Assembly: GCA_958298945.1 (NCBI GenBank)
Contig: OY282610.1
Span: 51,467,667-51,531,666, forward strand
Origin: Atherix ibis
Lineage: Eukaryota > Arthropoda > Insecta > Diptera > Athericidae
Direction: 5' to 3'
DNA: 64,000 bases
Below, piece by piece: positions 1 to 12,965 of this stretch. Made by a program: the position numbers and the translations under genes. Below the pieces are notes generated by a model. It had not been told where the DNA came from. It made no database searches and worked only from the letters and a program-made list of their open reading frames with translations. Numbering within the stretch: position 1 is the stretch's first letter; each line of letters begins with the position of its first letter.

Positions 1-1342
1 AAAAAATTTCCTTTTTCATAGAAAAATAGAAATTTTAAAAAAAATTTAATGATCTTTTGGCAAATTTTTCTCAAAACTCCCACCGAAATTTATCGTGACA
101 TGTCATTTTCCTTCCAATCATTATATTAAGAGTCATAGAAGGTTTGCCTGAAAGTGTGCAATGACACCACAAAATAAATTCTAAAAAAACTTAATTTTTA
201 TACAAAAAAAACGAATTTTAATAAAGAAAACAATTAATTTTATGAATTTTTTCTCAAAATCACCAACAAAAATTTATCCAGAAAGGATATTCTCATTCCA
301 ATCGAGAAAATATGTATTGGAGAAGCTTTGCCTGAAAGTACGCAATGACACCATAAAAACAATTCTAAAAACCTTAATTTGTATACAAAAAAAAACGAAT
401 TTTAAGAAAGAAAACTATAAATTTTATGAATTTTTTCTCAAAATCACCAACAAAAATTTATCCAGAAAGGATATTCTCATTCCAATCGAGAAAATATGTA
501 TTGGAGAAGCTTTGCCTGAAAGTACGCAATGACACCATAAAAACAATTCTAAAAACCTTAATTTGTATACAAAAAAAAACGAATTTTAGGAAAGAAATCT
601 ATAAATTTTATGAATTTTTTCTCAAAATCACCAACAAAAATTTATCCAGAAAGGATATTCTCATTCCAATCGAGAAAATATGCATTGGAGAAGCTTTGCC
701 TAAAAGTACGCAATGAGACCATAAAAACCGTTCTAAAAACCTTAATTTTTATACAAAAAAAACGAATTTTAATAAAGAAAACAATTAATTTTATGAATTT
801 TTTCTCAAAATCACCAACAAAAATTTATCCAGAAAGGATATTCTCATTCCAATCGAGAAAATATGCATTGGAGAAGCTTTGCCTAAAAGTACGCAATGAC
901 ACCATAAAAACCGTTCTAAAAACCTTAATTTTTATACAAAAAAAACGAATTTTAAGAAAGAAAACCATAAATTTTATGAATTTTTTCTCAAAATCACCAA
1001 CAAAAATTTTTCCAGAAATGATATTCTCATTCCAATCGAGAAAATATGCATTGGAGAAGCTTTCCCTGAAAGTACGCAATGACACCATAAAAACAATTCT
1101 AAAAACCTTAATTTTTATACAAAAAAAATGAATTTTAAGAAAGAAAACTATAAATTTTACGAATTTTTTCTCAAAATCACCAACAAAAATTTATCCAGAA
1201 AGGATATTCTCATTCCAATCGAAAAAATATGTATTGGAGAAGCTTTGCCTGAAAGTACGCAATGACACCATAAAAACAATTCTAAAAACCTTAATTTGTA
1301 TACAAAAAAAAACGAATTTTAGGAAAGAAAACTATAAATTTT
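1..1342 (+). repeat. Left partial HOR unit (B4 tail, B5, six A monomers)
   Basis: The window opens inside module B4. B5 runs from 59 to 241, and A monomers start at 242, 426, 610, 793, 976 and 1159. The B4 tail has gaaattttaaaaaaaattt, and B5 has an extra A in ttctaaaaaaactt. Both variants recur in U1 (2.0-2.2 kb) and U23 (43.8-44.0 kb). The A monomer at 1159 has acg in place of the usual atg. The frame 610-1131 is open through three 183 bp monomers and stops in the variant A-run ending aaatga; it is not considered a gene. Confidence 0.9.
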
Positions 1343-3148
1343 ATGAATTTTTTCTCAAAACCACCAACAAAAATTTATCCAGAAAGAATTTTCTCATTCC
1401 AATGAGAATAATATGAATTGGAGAAGCTTTGCCTGAAAGTGCCCAATCATACCCCAAACAAACATTTCCAAAAAACCACCATTTTCATAGAGAAAAACAA
1501 ATTTTAAGACAAAGTGGACTCAGTGTAATAATTGTTGCCTCCTATTTTTTGAGAAAACTGGGTGCCTGGTGTAAAAATTGGATTTTCGTGAATATTGTCA
1601 CAAATTTTCGAATTTTTGTGGTTTTTTGCATATCTTTAGGTGGTCAATTTATTTTGCTTTCAGTAAATAAAAAATTTAATTTTAGGCAATTTTTTTTTAA
1701 TAGTGCTCACAAAAATTTATTCTGAAAGGATATTCCTTTTTCGATCAGGATAATATGGATCTAGAAGGCTATGTTAAAGTGTATGTAATGAAACCATGAA
1801 ACAAATTGCCATTTTTATCCAAAAAAGCAAACTTTATTTTTAAAAAAATACAGCGAACTTTAGGTATTTTTTTTTAAAACGCCTGGAAAAAATTTTCCTG
1901 TAAGGACTTTTTTAGTCCGATCAAGATAATAAGAATAATTATTAGTTTCACATATGTATGCGCATTAACATCATTAAACAAATTTTCGAAAAAATTTCCT
2001 TTTTCATAGAAAAATAGAAATTTTAAAAAAAATTTAATGATCTTTTGGCAAATTTTTCTCAAAACTCCCACCGAAATTTATCGTGACATGTCATTTTCCT
2101 TCCAATCATTATATTAAGTGTCATAGAAGGTTTGCCTGAAAGTGTGCAATGACACCACAAAATAAATTCTAAAAAAACTTAATTTTTATACAAAAAAAAC
2201 GAATTTTAATAAAGAAAACAATTAATTTTATGAATTTTTTCTCAAAATCACCAACAAAAATTTATCCAGAAAGGATATTCTCATTCCAATCGAGAAAATA
2301 TGTATTGGAGAGGCTTTGCCTGAAAGTACGCAATGACACCATAAAAACAATTCTAAAAACCTTAATTTGTATACAAAAAAAAACGAATTTTAAGAAAGAA
2401 AACTATAAATTTTATGAATTTTTTCTCAAAATCACCAACAAAAATTTATCCAGAAAGGATATTCTCATTTCAATCGAGAAAATATGTATTGGAGAAGCTT
2501 TGCCTGAAAGTACGCAATGACACCATAAAAACAATTCTAAAAACCTTAATTTGTATACAAAAAAAAAACGAATTTTAGGAAAGAAATCTATAAATTTTAT
2601 GAATTTTTTCTCAAAATCACCAACAAAAATTTATCCAGAAAGGATATTCTCATTCCAATCGAGAAAATATGCATTGGAGAAGCTTTGCCTAAAAGTACGC
2701 AATGACACCATAAAAACCGTTCTAAAAACCTTAATTTTTATACAAAAAAAAACGAATTTTAATAAAGAAAACAATTAATTTTATGAATTTTTTCTCAAAA
2801 TCACCAACAAAAATTTATCCAGAAAGGATATTCTCATTCCAATCGAGAAAATATGCATTGGAGAAGCTTTGCCTAAAAGTACGCAATGACACCATAAAAA
2901 CCGTTCTAAAAACCTTAATTTTTATACAAAAAAAAACGAATTTTAAGAAAGAAAACCATAAATTTTATGAATTTTTTCTCAAAATCACCAACAAAAATTT
3001 ATCCAGAAATGATATTCTCATTCCAATCGAGAAAATATGCATTGGAGAAGCTTTCCCTGAAAGTACGCAATGACACCATAAAAACAATTCTAAAAACCTT
3101 AATTTTTATACAAAAAAATGAATTTTAAGAAAGAAAACCATAAATTTT
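1343..3148 (+). repeat. HOR unit U1, 10-mer (1806 bp)
   Basis: B block followed by five A monomers starting at 2230, 2414, 2598, 2783 and 2967. The extra monomer relative to the 9-mer is an A3-like copy whose lead-in is aataaagaaaacaatt, otherwise typical of the B5/A1 border. B1 has private changes (gcccaatcat, aacatttcca, aagacaaagtgga). B4 has gatcaagataataag, shared with U23. Confidence 0.92.
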
Positions 3149-4218
3149 ATGAATTTTTTCTCAAAACCACCAACAAAAATTTATCCAGAAAGAATTTTCT
3201 CATTCCAATGAGAATAATATGAATTGGAGAGGCTTTGCCTGAAAGTGCAAATCATACCCCAAACAAACATCTCCAAAAAACCACCATTTTCATAGAGAAA
3301 AACAAATTTTAAGAGAAAGTGGACTCAGTGTAATAATTGTTGCCTCCTATTTTTTGAGAAAACTGGGTGCCTGGTGTAAAAATTGGATTTTCGTGAACAT
3401 TGTCACAAATTTTCGAATTTTTGTGGTTTTTTGCATATCTTTAGATGGTCAATTTATTTTGCTTTCAGTAAATAAAAAATTTAATTTTAGGCAATTTTTT
3501 TTTAATAGTGCTCACAAAAATTTATTCTGAAAGGATATTCCTTTTTCGATCAGGATAATATGGATCTAGAAGGCTATGTTAAAGTGTATGTAATGAAACC
3601 ATGAAACAAATTGCCATTTTTATCCAAAAAAGCAAACTTTATTTTTTAAAAAATACGGCGAACTTTAGGTATTTTTTTTTAAAACGCCTGGAAAAAATTT
3701 TCCTGTAAGGACTTTTTTAGTCCGATCAATATATAAGAATAATTATTAGTTTTACATATGTATGCGCATTAACATCATTAAACAAATTTTCGAAAAAATT
3801 TCCTTTTTCATAGAAAAATAGAAATTTAAAAAAAAATTTAATGATCTTTTGGCAAATTTTTCTCAAAACTCCCACCGAAATTTATCGTGACATGTCATTT
3901 TCCTTCCAATCATTATATTAAGAGTCATAGAAGGTTTGCCTGAAAGTGTGCAATGACACCACAAAATAAATTCTAAAAAACCTTAATTTTTATACAAAAA
4001 AAACGAATTTTAATAAAGAAAACAATTAATTTTATGAATTTTTTCTCAAAATCACCAACAAAAATTTATCCAGAAAGGATATTCTCATTCCAATCGAGAA
4101 AATATGTATTGGAGAAGCTTTGCCTGAAAGTACGCAATGACACCATAAAAACAATTCTAAAAACCTTAATTTGTATACAAAAAAAAAACGAATTTTAAGA
4201 AAGAAAACTATAAATTTT

Positions 4219-4402
4219 ACGAATTTTTTCTCAAAATCACCAACAAAAATTTATCCAGAAAGGATATTCTCATTCCAATCGAAAAAATATGTATTGGAGA
4301 AGCTTTGCCTAAAAGTGTGCAATGACACCACAAAATAAATTCTAAAAAACCTTAATTTTTATACAAAAAAAACGAATTTTAATAAAGAAAACAATTAATT
4401 TT
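4219..4402 (+). repeat. A/B5 hybrid monomer
   Basis: First half A-type (acgaattttttctc, ggagaagctttgcct). From about 4313 it has the B5 marks gtgtgcaatgacaccacaaa and aataaattct, then the B5/A1 lead-in. The product of an exchange that removed the B block upstream of B5. Confidence 0.85.
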
Positions 4403-4770
4403 ATGAATTTTTTCTCAAAATCACCAACAAAAATTTATCCAGAAAGGATATTCTCATTTCAATCGAGAAAATATGTATTGGAGATGCTTTGCCTAAAAGT
4501 ACACAATGACACCATAAAAACTGTTCTAAAAACCTTAATTTTTATACAAAAAAAAAACGAATTTTAAGAAAGAAAACAATAAATTTTATGAATTTTTTCT
4601 CAAAATCACCAACAAAAATTTATCCAGAAAGGAAATTCTCATTTCAATCAAGAAAATATGCATTGGAGAAGCTTTGCCTGAAAGTACGCAATGATACCAT
4701 AAAAACAATTCTAAAAACCTTAATTTTTATACAAAAAAAATGAATTTTAAGAAAGAAAACCATAAATTTT

Positions 4771-4956
4771 ATGAATTTTTTCTCAAAACCACCAACAAAA
4801 ATTTATCCAGAAAGAATTTTCTCATTCCAATCGAGAAAATATGTATTGGAGAAGCTTTGCCTGAAAGTACGCAATGACACCATAAAAACAATTCTAAAAA
4901 CCTTAATTTGTATACTAAAAAAAACGAATTTTAATAAAGAAAACAATTAATTTTAT
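4771..4956 (+). repeat. B1/A hybrid monomer
   Basis: Starts as B1 (tcaaaaccaccaac, agaaagaattttctc) and switches to A between ctcattccaat and cgagaaaatatgtattgg. The rest of the B block is absent. Confidence 0.85.
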
Positions 4957-5687
4957 AAATTTTTTCCAAAATCACCAACAAAAATTTATCCAGAAAGAAT
5001 ATTCTCATTCCAATCGAGAAAATATGTATTGGAGAAGCTTTGCCTAAAAGTACGCAATGACACCATAAAAACAATTCTAAAAACCTTAATTTGTATACAA
5101 AAAAAAAACGAATTTTAAGAAAGAAAACTATAAATTTTATGAATTTTTTCTCAAAATCACCAACAAAAATTTATCCAGAAAGGATATTCTCATTCCAATC
5201 GAGAAAATATGTATTGGAGAAGCTTTGCCTGAAAGTACGCAATGACACCATAAAAACAATTCTAAAAACCTTAATTTGTATACAAAAAAAACGAATTTTA
5301 GGAAAGAAAACTATAAATTTTATGAATTTTTTCTCAAAATCACCAACAAAAATTTATCCAGAAAGGATATTCTCATTCCAATCGAGAAAATATGCATTGG
5401 AGAAGCTTTGCCCAAAAGTACGCAATGACACCATAAAAACCGTTCTAAAAACCTTAATTTTTATACAAAAAAAACGAATTTTAAGAAAGAAAACCATAAA
5501 TTTTATGAATTTTTTCTCAAAATTACCAACAAAAATTTATCCAAAAATGATATTCTCATTCCAATCGAGAAAATATGCATTGGAGAAGCTTTGCCTGAAA
5601 GTACGCAATGACACCATAAGAACAATTCTAAAAACCTTAATTTTTATACAAAAAAAATGAATTTTAAGAAAGAAAACCAAAAATTTT

Positions 5688-8240
5688 ATGAATTTTTTCT
5701 CAAAACCACCAACAAAAATTTATCCAGAAAGAATTTTCTCATTCCAATGAGAATAATATGAATTGGAGAAGCTTTGCCTGAAAGTGCACAATCATACCCC
5801 AAACAAACATCTCCAAAAAACCACCATTTTCATAGAGAAAAACAAATTTTAAGAGAAAGTGGACTCAGTGTAATAATTGTTGCCTCCTATTTTTTGAGAA
5901 AACTGGGTGCCTGGTGTAAAAATTGGATTTTCGTGAATATTGTCACAAATTTTCGAATTTTTGTGGTTTTTTGCATATCTTTAGGTGGTCAATTTATTTT
6001 GCTTTCAGTAAATAAAAAATTTAATTTTAGGCAATTTTTTTTAATAGTGCTCACAAATATATATTCTGAAAGGATATTCCTTTTTCGATCAGGATAATAT
6101 GGATCTAGAAGGCTATGTTAAAGTGTATGTAATGACACCATGAAACAAATTGCCATTTTTATCCAAAAAAGCAAACTTTATTTTTTAAAAAATACAGCGA
6201 ACTTTAGGTATTTTTTTTTAAAACGCCTGGAAAAAATTTTCCTGTAAGGACTTTTTTAGTCCGATCAGGATAATAAGAATAATTATTAGTTTCACATATG
6301 TATGCGCATTAACATCATTAAACAAATTTTCGAAAAAATTTCCTTTTTCATAGAAAAATAGAAATTTAAAAAAAAATTTAATGATCTTTTGGCAAATTTT
6401 TCTCAAAACTCCCACCGAAATTTATCGTGACATGTCATTTTCCTTCCAATCATTATATTAAGAGTCATAGAAGGTTTGCCTGAAAGTGTGCAATGACACC
6501 ACAAAATAAATTCCAAAAAACCTTAATTTTTATACAAAAAAAGCGAATTTTAATAAAGAAAACAATTAATTTTATAAATTTTTTCTCAAAATCACCAACA
6601 AAAATTTAACCAGAAAGGATATTCTCATTCCAATCGAGAAAATATGTATTGGAGAAGCTTTGCCTAAAAGTACGCAATGACACCATAAAAACAATTCTAA
6701 AAACCTTAATTTGTATACAAAAAAAAACGAATTTTAAGAAAGAAAACTATAAATTTTATGAATTTTTTCTCAAAATCACCAACAAAAATTTATCCAGAAA
6801 GGATATTCTCATTCCAATCGAGAAAATATGTATTGGAGAAGCTTTGCCTGAAAGTACGCAATGACACCATAAAAACAATTCTAAAAACCTTAATTTGTAT
6901 ACAAAAAAAAACGAATTTTAGGAAAGAAAACTATAAATTTTATGAATTTTTTCTCAAAATCACCAACAAAAATTTATCCAGAAAGGATATTCTCATTCCA
7001 ATCGAGAAAATATGTATTGGAGAAGCTTTGCCCAAAAGTACGCAATGATACCATAAAAACCGTTCTAAAAACCTTAATTTTTATACAAAAAAAACGAACT
7101 TTAATAAAGAAAACAATTAATTTTATGAATTTTTTCTCAAAATCACCAACAAAAATTTATCCAGAAATGATATTCTCATTCCAATCGAGAAAATATGCAT
7201 TGGAGAGGCTTTGGCTGAAAGTACGCAATGACACCATAAAAACAATTCTAAAAACCTTAATTTGTATACAAAAAAAAAACGAATTTTAGGAAAGAAAACT
7301 ATAAATTTTATGAATTTTTTCTCAAAATCACCAACAAAAATTTATCCAGAAAGGATATTCTCATTCCAATCGAGAAAATATGTATTGGAGAAGCTTTGCC
7401 TGAAAGTACGCAATGACACCATAAAAACCGTTCTAAAAACCTTAATTTTTATACAAAAAAAACGAATTTTAATAAAGAAAACAATTAATTTTATGAATTT
7501 TTTCTCAAAATCACCAACAAAAATTTATCCAGAAAGGATATTCTCAATCCAATCGAGAAAATATGCATTGGAGAAGCTTTGCCTAAAAGTACGCAATGAC
7601 ACCATAAAAACCGTTCTAAAAACCTTAATTTTTATACAAAAAAAACGAATTTTAATAAAGAAAACAATTAATTTTATGAATTTTTTCTCAAAATCACCAA
7701 CAAAAATTTATCCAGAAATGATATTCTCATTCCAATCGAGAAAATATGCATTGGAGAAGCTTTGCCTAAAAGTACGCAATGACACCATAAAAACCGTTCT
7801 AAAAACCTTAATTTTTATACAAAAAAAACGAATTTTAAGAAAGAAAACCATAAATTTTATGAATTTTTTCTCAAAACCACCAACAAAAATTTATCCAGAA
7901 AGGATATTCTCATTCCAATCGAGAAAATATGCATTGGAGAAGCTTTGTCATAGAAGGTTTGCCTGAAAGTGTACAATGACACCACAAAATAAATTCTAAA
8001 AAACCTTATTTTTTATACAAAAAAAAACGAATTTTAATAAAGAAAACAATTAATTTTATGAATTTTTTCTCAAAATCACCAACAAAAATTTATCCAGAAA
8101 GGATATTCTCATTCCAATCGAGAAAATATGTATTGGAGAAGCTTTGCCTGAAAGTACGCAATGACACCATAAAAACCGTTCTAAAAACCTTAATTTTTAT
8201 ACAAAAAAAATGAATTTTAAGAAAGAAAACCATAAATTTT
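5688..8240 (+). repeat. HOR unit U3, about 14-mer with a B1-to-B5 fusion (2553 bp)
   Basis: B block, then monomers starting near 6574, 6758, 6942, 7125, 7309, 7492, 7675, 7859 and 8058. B3 has a shortened T-run and acaaatatatattc. B5 has ttccaaaaaacc and aaaagcgaatttt, and A1 has aaatttaaccagaaagg. All of these except the extra ta in B3 recur at 46.9-48.8 kb. The monomer 7859-8057 joins an A/B1-like first half to the B5 second half at about 7947 and is about 199 bp long. Confidence 0.9.
7859..8057 (+). repeat. A/B1-to-B5 hybrid monomer, 199 bp
   Basis: Begins with the B1 mark aaaccaccaac, continues A-like to agctttg at 7947, then jumps to tcatagaaggtttgcct of B5. The join is out of register by about 15 bases, giving an overlong monomer. 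Confidence 0.87.
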
Positions 8241-10608
8241 ATGAATTTTTTCTCAAAACCACCAACAAAAATTTATCCAGAAAGAATTTTCTCATTCCAA
8301 TGAGAATAATATGAATTGGAGAGGCTTTGCCTGAAAGTGCAAATCATACCCCAAACAAACATCTCCAAAAAACCACCATTTTCATAGAGAAAAACAAATT
8401 TTAAGAGAAAGTGGACTCAGTGTAATAATTGTTGCCTCCTATTTTTTGAGAAAACTGGGTGCATGGTGTAAAAATTGGATTTTCGTGAATATTGTCACAA
8501 ATTTTCGAATTTTTGTGGTTTTTTGCATATCTTTAGGTGGTCAATTTATTTTGCTTTCAGTAAATAAAAAATTTAATTTTAGGCAATTTTTTTTTAATAG
8601 TGCTCACAAAAATTTATTCTGAAAGGATATTCCTTTTTCGATCAGGATAATATGGATCTAGAAGGCTATGTTAAAGTGTATGTAATGAAACCATGAAACA
8701 AATTGCCATTTTTATCCAAAAAAGCAAACTTTATTTTTAAAAAAATACAGCGAACTTTAGGTATTTTTTTTTAAAACGCCTTGAAAAAATTTTCCTGTAA
8801 GGACTTTTTTAGTCCGATCAGTATAATAAGAATAATTATTAGTTTCACATATGTATGCGCATTAACATCATTAAACAAATTTTCGAAAAAATTTCCTTTT
8901 TCATAGAAAAATAGAAATTTAAAAAAAAATTTAATGATCTTTTGGCAAATTTTTCTCAAAACTCCCACCGAAATTTATCGTGACATGTCATTTTCCTTCC
9001 AATCATTATATTAAGAGTCATAGAAGGTTTGCCTGAAAGTGTGCAATGACACCACAAAATTAATTCTAAAAAATCTTAATTTTTATACAAAAAAAAACGA
9101 ATTTTAATAAAGAAAACAATTAATTTTATGAATTTTTTCTCAAAATCACCAACAAAAATTTATCCAGAAAGGATATTCTCATTCCAATCAAGAAAATATG
9201 TATTGGAGAAGCTTTGCCGGAAAGTACGCAATGACACCATAAAAACAATTCTAAAATTCTTAATTTGTATACAAAAAAAAAACGAATTTTAAGAAAGAAA
9301 ACTATAAATTTTATGAATTTTTTCTCAAAATCACCAACAAAAATTTATCCAGAAAGGATATTCTCATTCCAATCGAGAAAATATGTATTGGAGAAGCTTT
9401 GCCTGAAAGTACGCAATGACACCATAAAAACCGTTCTAAAAACCTTAATTTTTATACAAAAAAAAACGAATTTTAAGAAAGAAAACCATAAATTTTATGA
9501 ATTTTTTCTCAAAAAAATTCCACCATAAAAACCGTTCTAAAAACCTTAATTTTTATACAAAAAAAACGAACTTTAAGAAAGAAAACCATAAATTTTATGA
9601 AAGTACGCAATGACACCATAAAAACAATTCTAAAAACCTTAATTTGTATACAAAAAAAAAACGAATTTTAGGAAAGAAAACTATAAATTTTATGAATTTT
9701 TTCTCAAAATCACCAACAGAAATTTATCCAGAAAGGATATTCTCATTCCAATCGAGAAAATATGCATTGGAGAAGCTTTGCCTAAAAGTACGCAATGACA
9801 CCATAAAAACCGTTCTAAAAACCTTAATTTTTATACAAAAAAAACGAATTTTAAGAAAGAAAACCATAAATTTTATGAATTTTTTCTCAAAATCACCAAC
9901 AAAAATTTATCCAGAAATGATATTCTCATTCCAATCGAGAAAATATGCATTGGAGAAGTTTTGCCTGACAGTACGCAATGACACCATAAAAACAATTCTA
10001 AAAACCTTAATTTTTATACAAAAAAAATGAATTTTAAGAAAGAAAACCATAAATTTTATGAATTTTTTCTCAAAATCACCAACAAAAATTTATCCAGAAA
10101 TGATATTCTCATTCCAATCGAGAAAATATGCATTGGAGAAGCTTTGCCTAAAAGTACGCAATGACACCATAAAAACAATTCTAAAAACCTTAATTTTTAT
10201 ACAAAAAAAAACGAATTTTAATAAAGAAAACAATTAATTTTATGAATTTTTTCTCAAAATCACCAACAAAAATTTATCCAGAAATGATATTCTCATTCCA
10301 ATCGAGAAAATATGCATTGGAGAAGCTTTGCCTAAAAGTACGCAATGACACCATAAAAACAATTCTAAAAACCTTAATTTTTATACAAAAAAAAACGAAT
10401 TTTAAGAAAGAAAACTATAAATTTTATGAATTTTTTCTCAAAATCACCAACAAAAATTTATCCAGAAATGATATTCTCATTCCAATCGAGAAAATATGCA
10501 TTGGAGAAGCTTTGCCTAAAAGTACGCAATGACACCATAAAAACAATTCTAAAAACCTTAATTTTTATACAAAAAAAATGAATTTTAAGAAAGAAAACCA
10601 TAAATTTT
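8241..10608 (+). repeat. HOR unit U4, about 13-mer with two half-length monomers (2368 bp)
   Basis: B1 shares the one-base deletion of U2. B2 has gtgcatggtg; B4 has aacgccttgaaaa and gatcagtataat. From B5 (acaaaattaattct) onward the unit is nearly identical to the material 2357 bp downstream in U5. It contains two shortened monomers, 9497-9596 and 9597-9691. Confidence 0.9.
9497..9691 (+). repeat. Two half-length A monomers, first copy
   Basis: The monomer at 9497-9596 lacks the stretch between ctcaaaa and caccataaaaacc. The monomer at 9597-9691 lacks the stretch between atgaa and agtacgcaatg. Each is close to half a normal monomer and together they approximate one. Confidence 0.88.
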
Positions 10609-12965
10609 ATGAACTTTTTCTCAAAACCACCAACAAAAATTTATCCAGAAAGAATTTTCTCATTCCAATGAGAATAATATGAATTGGAGAAGCTTTGCCT
10701 GAAAGTGCACAATCATACCCCAAACAAACATCTCCAAAAAACCACCATTTTCATAGAGAAAAACAAATTTTAAGAGAAAGTGGACTCAGTGTAATAATTG
10801 TTGGCTCCTATTTTTTGAGAAAACTGGGTGCCTGGTGTAAAAATTGGATTTTCGTGAATATTGTCACAAATTCTTGAATTTTTGTGGTTTTTTGCATATC
10901 TTTAGGTGGTCAATTTATTTTGCTTTCAGTAAATAAAAAATTTAATTTTAGGCAATTTTTTTTTAATAGTGCTCACAAAAATTTATTCTGAAAGGATATT
11001 CCTTTTTCGATCAGGATAATATGGATGTAGAAGGCTATGTAATGAAACCATGAAACAAATTGCCATTTTTATCCAAAAAAGCAAACTTTATTTTTAAAAA
11101 AATACAGCGAACTTTAGGTATTTTTTTTTAAAACGCCTGGAAAAAATTTTCCTGTAAGGACTTTTTTAGTCCGATCAGGATAATAAGAATAATTATTAGT
11201 TTCACATATGTATGCGCATTAACATCATTAAACAAATTTTCGAAAAAATTTCCTTTTTCATAGAAAAATAGAAATTTAAAAAAAAATTTAATGATCTTTT
11301 GGCAAATTTTTCTCAAAACTCCCACCGAAATTTATCGTGACATGTCATTTTCCTTCCAATCATTATATTAAGAGTCATAGAAGATTTGCCTGAAAGTGTG
11401 CAATGACACCACAAAATTAATTCTAAAAAATCTTAATTTTTATACAAAAAAAAACGAATTTTAATAAAGAAAACAATTAATTTTATGAATTTTTTCTCAA
11501 AATCACCAACAAAAATTTATCCAGAAAGGATATTCTCATTCCAATCAAGAAAATATGTATTGGAGAAGCTTTGCCGGAAAGTACGCAATGACACCATAAA
11601 AACAATTCTAAAAACCTTAATTTGTATACAAAAAAAAACGAATTTTAAGAAAGAAAACTATAAATTTTATGAATTTTTTCTCAAAATCACCAACAAAAAT
11701 TTATCCAGAAAGGATATTCTCATTCCAATCGAGAAAATATGTATTGGAGAAGCTTTGCCTGAAAGTACGCAATGACACCATAAAAACCGTTCTAAAAACC
11801 TTAATTTTTATACAAAAAAAAACGAATTTTAAGAAAGAAAACCATAAATTTTATGAATTTTTTCTCAAAAAAATTCCACCATAAAAACCGTTCTAAAAAC
11901 CTTAATTTTTATACAAAAAAAAACGAATTTTAAGAAAGAAAACCATAAATTTTATGAAAGTACGCAATGACACCATAAAAACAATTCTAAAAACCTTAAT
12001 TTGTATACAAAAAAAAAACGAATTTTAGGAAAGAAAACTATAAATTTTATGAATTTTTTCTCAAAATCACCAACAGAAATTTATCCAGAAAGGATATTCT
12101 CATTCCAATCGAGAAAATATGCATTGGAGAAGCTTTGCCTAAAAGTACGCAATGACACCATAAAAACCGTTCTAAAAACCTTAATTTTTATACAAAAAAA
12201 ACGAATTTTAAGAAAGAAAACCATAAATTTTATGAATTTTTTCTCAAAATCACCAACAAAAATTTATCCAGAAATGATATTCTCATTCCAATCGAGAAAA
12301 TATGCATTGGAGAAGTTTTGCCTGACAGTACGCAATGACACCATAAAAACAATTCTAAAAACCTTAATTTTTATACAAAAAAAATGAATTTTAAGAAAGA
12401 AAACCATAAATTTTATGAATTTTTTCTCAAAATCACCAACAAAAATTTATCCAGAAATGATATTCTCATTCCAATCGAGAAAATATGCATTGGAGAAGCT
12501 TTGCCTAAAAGTACGCAATGACACCATAAAAACAATTCTAAAAACCTTAATTTTTATACAAAAAAAAACGAATTTTAATAAAGAAAACAATTAATTTTAT
12601 GAATTTTTTCTCAAAATCACCAACAAAAATTTATCCAGAAATGATATTCTCATTCCAATCGAGAAAATATGCATTGGAGAAGCTTTGCCTAAAAGTACGC
12701 AATGACACCATAAAAACAATTCTAAAAACCTTAATTTTTATACAAAAAAAAACGAATTTTAAGAAAGAAAACTATAAATTTTATGAATTTTTTCTCAAAA
12801 TCACCAACAAAAATTTATCCAGAAATGATATTCTCATTCCAATCGAGAAAATATGCATTGGAGAAGCTTTGCCTAAAAGTACGCAATGACACCATAAAAA
12901 CAATTCTAAAAACCTTAATTTTTATACAAAAAAAATGAATTTTAAGAAAGAAAACCATAAATTTT
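10609..12965 (+). repeat. HOR unit U5, about 13-mer (2357 bp)
   Basis: B1 has atgaactttttctc. B2 has ttggctcctatt and cacaaattcttgaattt, which puts a stop in the B2 reading frame. B3 has gatgtagaagg and lacks 12 bases of the usual gttaaagtgtat. All of these are repeated in U6. The A region matches that of U4, including half-length monomers at 11853-11953 and 11954-12048. Confidence 0.92.
11853..12048 (+). repeat. Two half-length A monomers, second copy
   Basis: The same two truncations as at 9497-9691, carried along by the 2357 bp duplication. Borders are at 11853, 11954 and 12049. Confidence 0.88.

Larger units (their letters stand above)
3149..5687 (+). repeat. HOR unit U2, about 14-mer with two hybrid monomers (2539 bp)
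   Basis: One B block followed by nine A-length monomers. B1 lacks one C (gtgcaaatcat instead of gtgcacaatcat), a change shared with U4. B4 has gatcaatatataag. The monomer starting near 4219 is A-like in its first half but carries the B5 second half (gtgtgcaatgacaccacaaa) from about 4313. The monomer at 4771 begins like B1 (aaaccaccaac, agaaagaattttctc) and ends like A. U2 is therefore best read as fused units that lost B blocks. It also holds many private substitutions. Confidence 0.88.

Noticed and set aside
825..1088. Minus-strand 87-codon frame
   Set aside because: The antisense shadow of two in-frame 183 bp monomers.
610..1131. Recurrent open frames translating as MNFFSKSPTKIYPE... in most A monomers
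   Set aside because: The frames are copies of one 61-codon repeat. They shift or stop according to A-run length, start at every monomer, and have no separate promoter or distinct termini. Conservation is explained by satellite homogenisation.
1874..2071. 65-codon minus-strand frame over B4/B5, repeated in most units (MGVLRKICQK...)
   Set aside because: Hydrophobic and lysine-rich as expected from translated A/T runs. It is disrupted by indels in several units (for example U15, U17, U19, U27 and U29). Repetition follows from the B block being nearly invariant.
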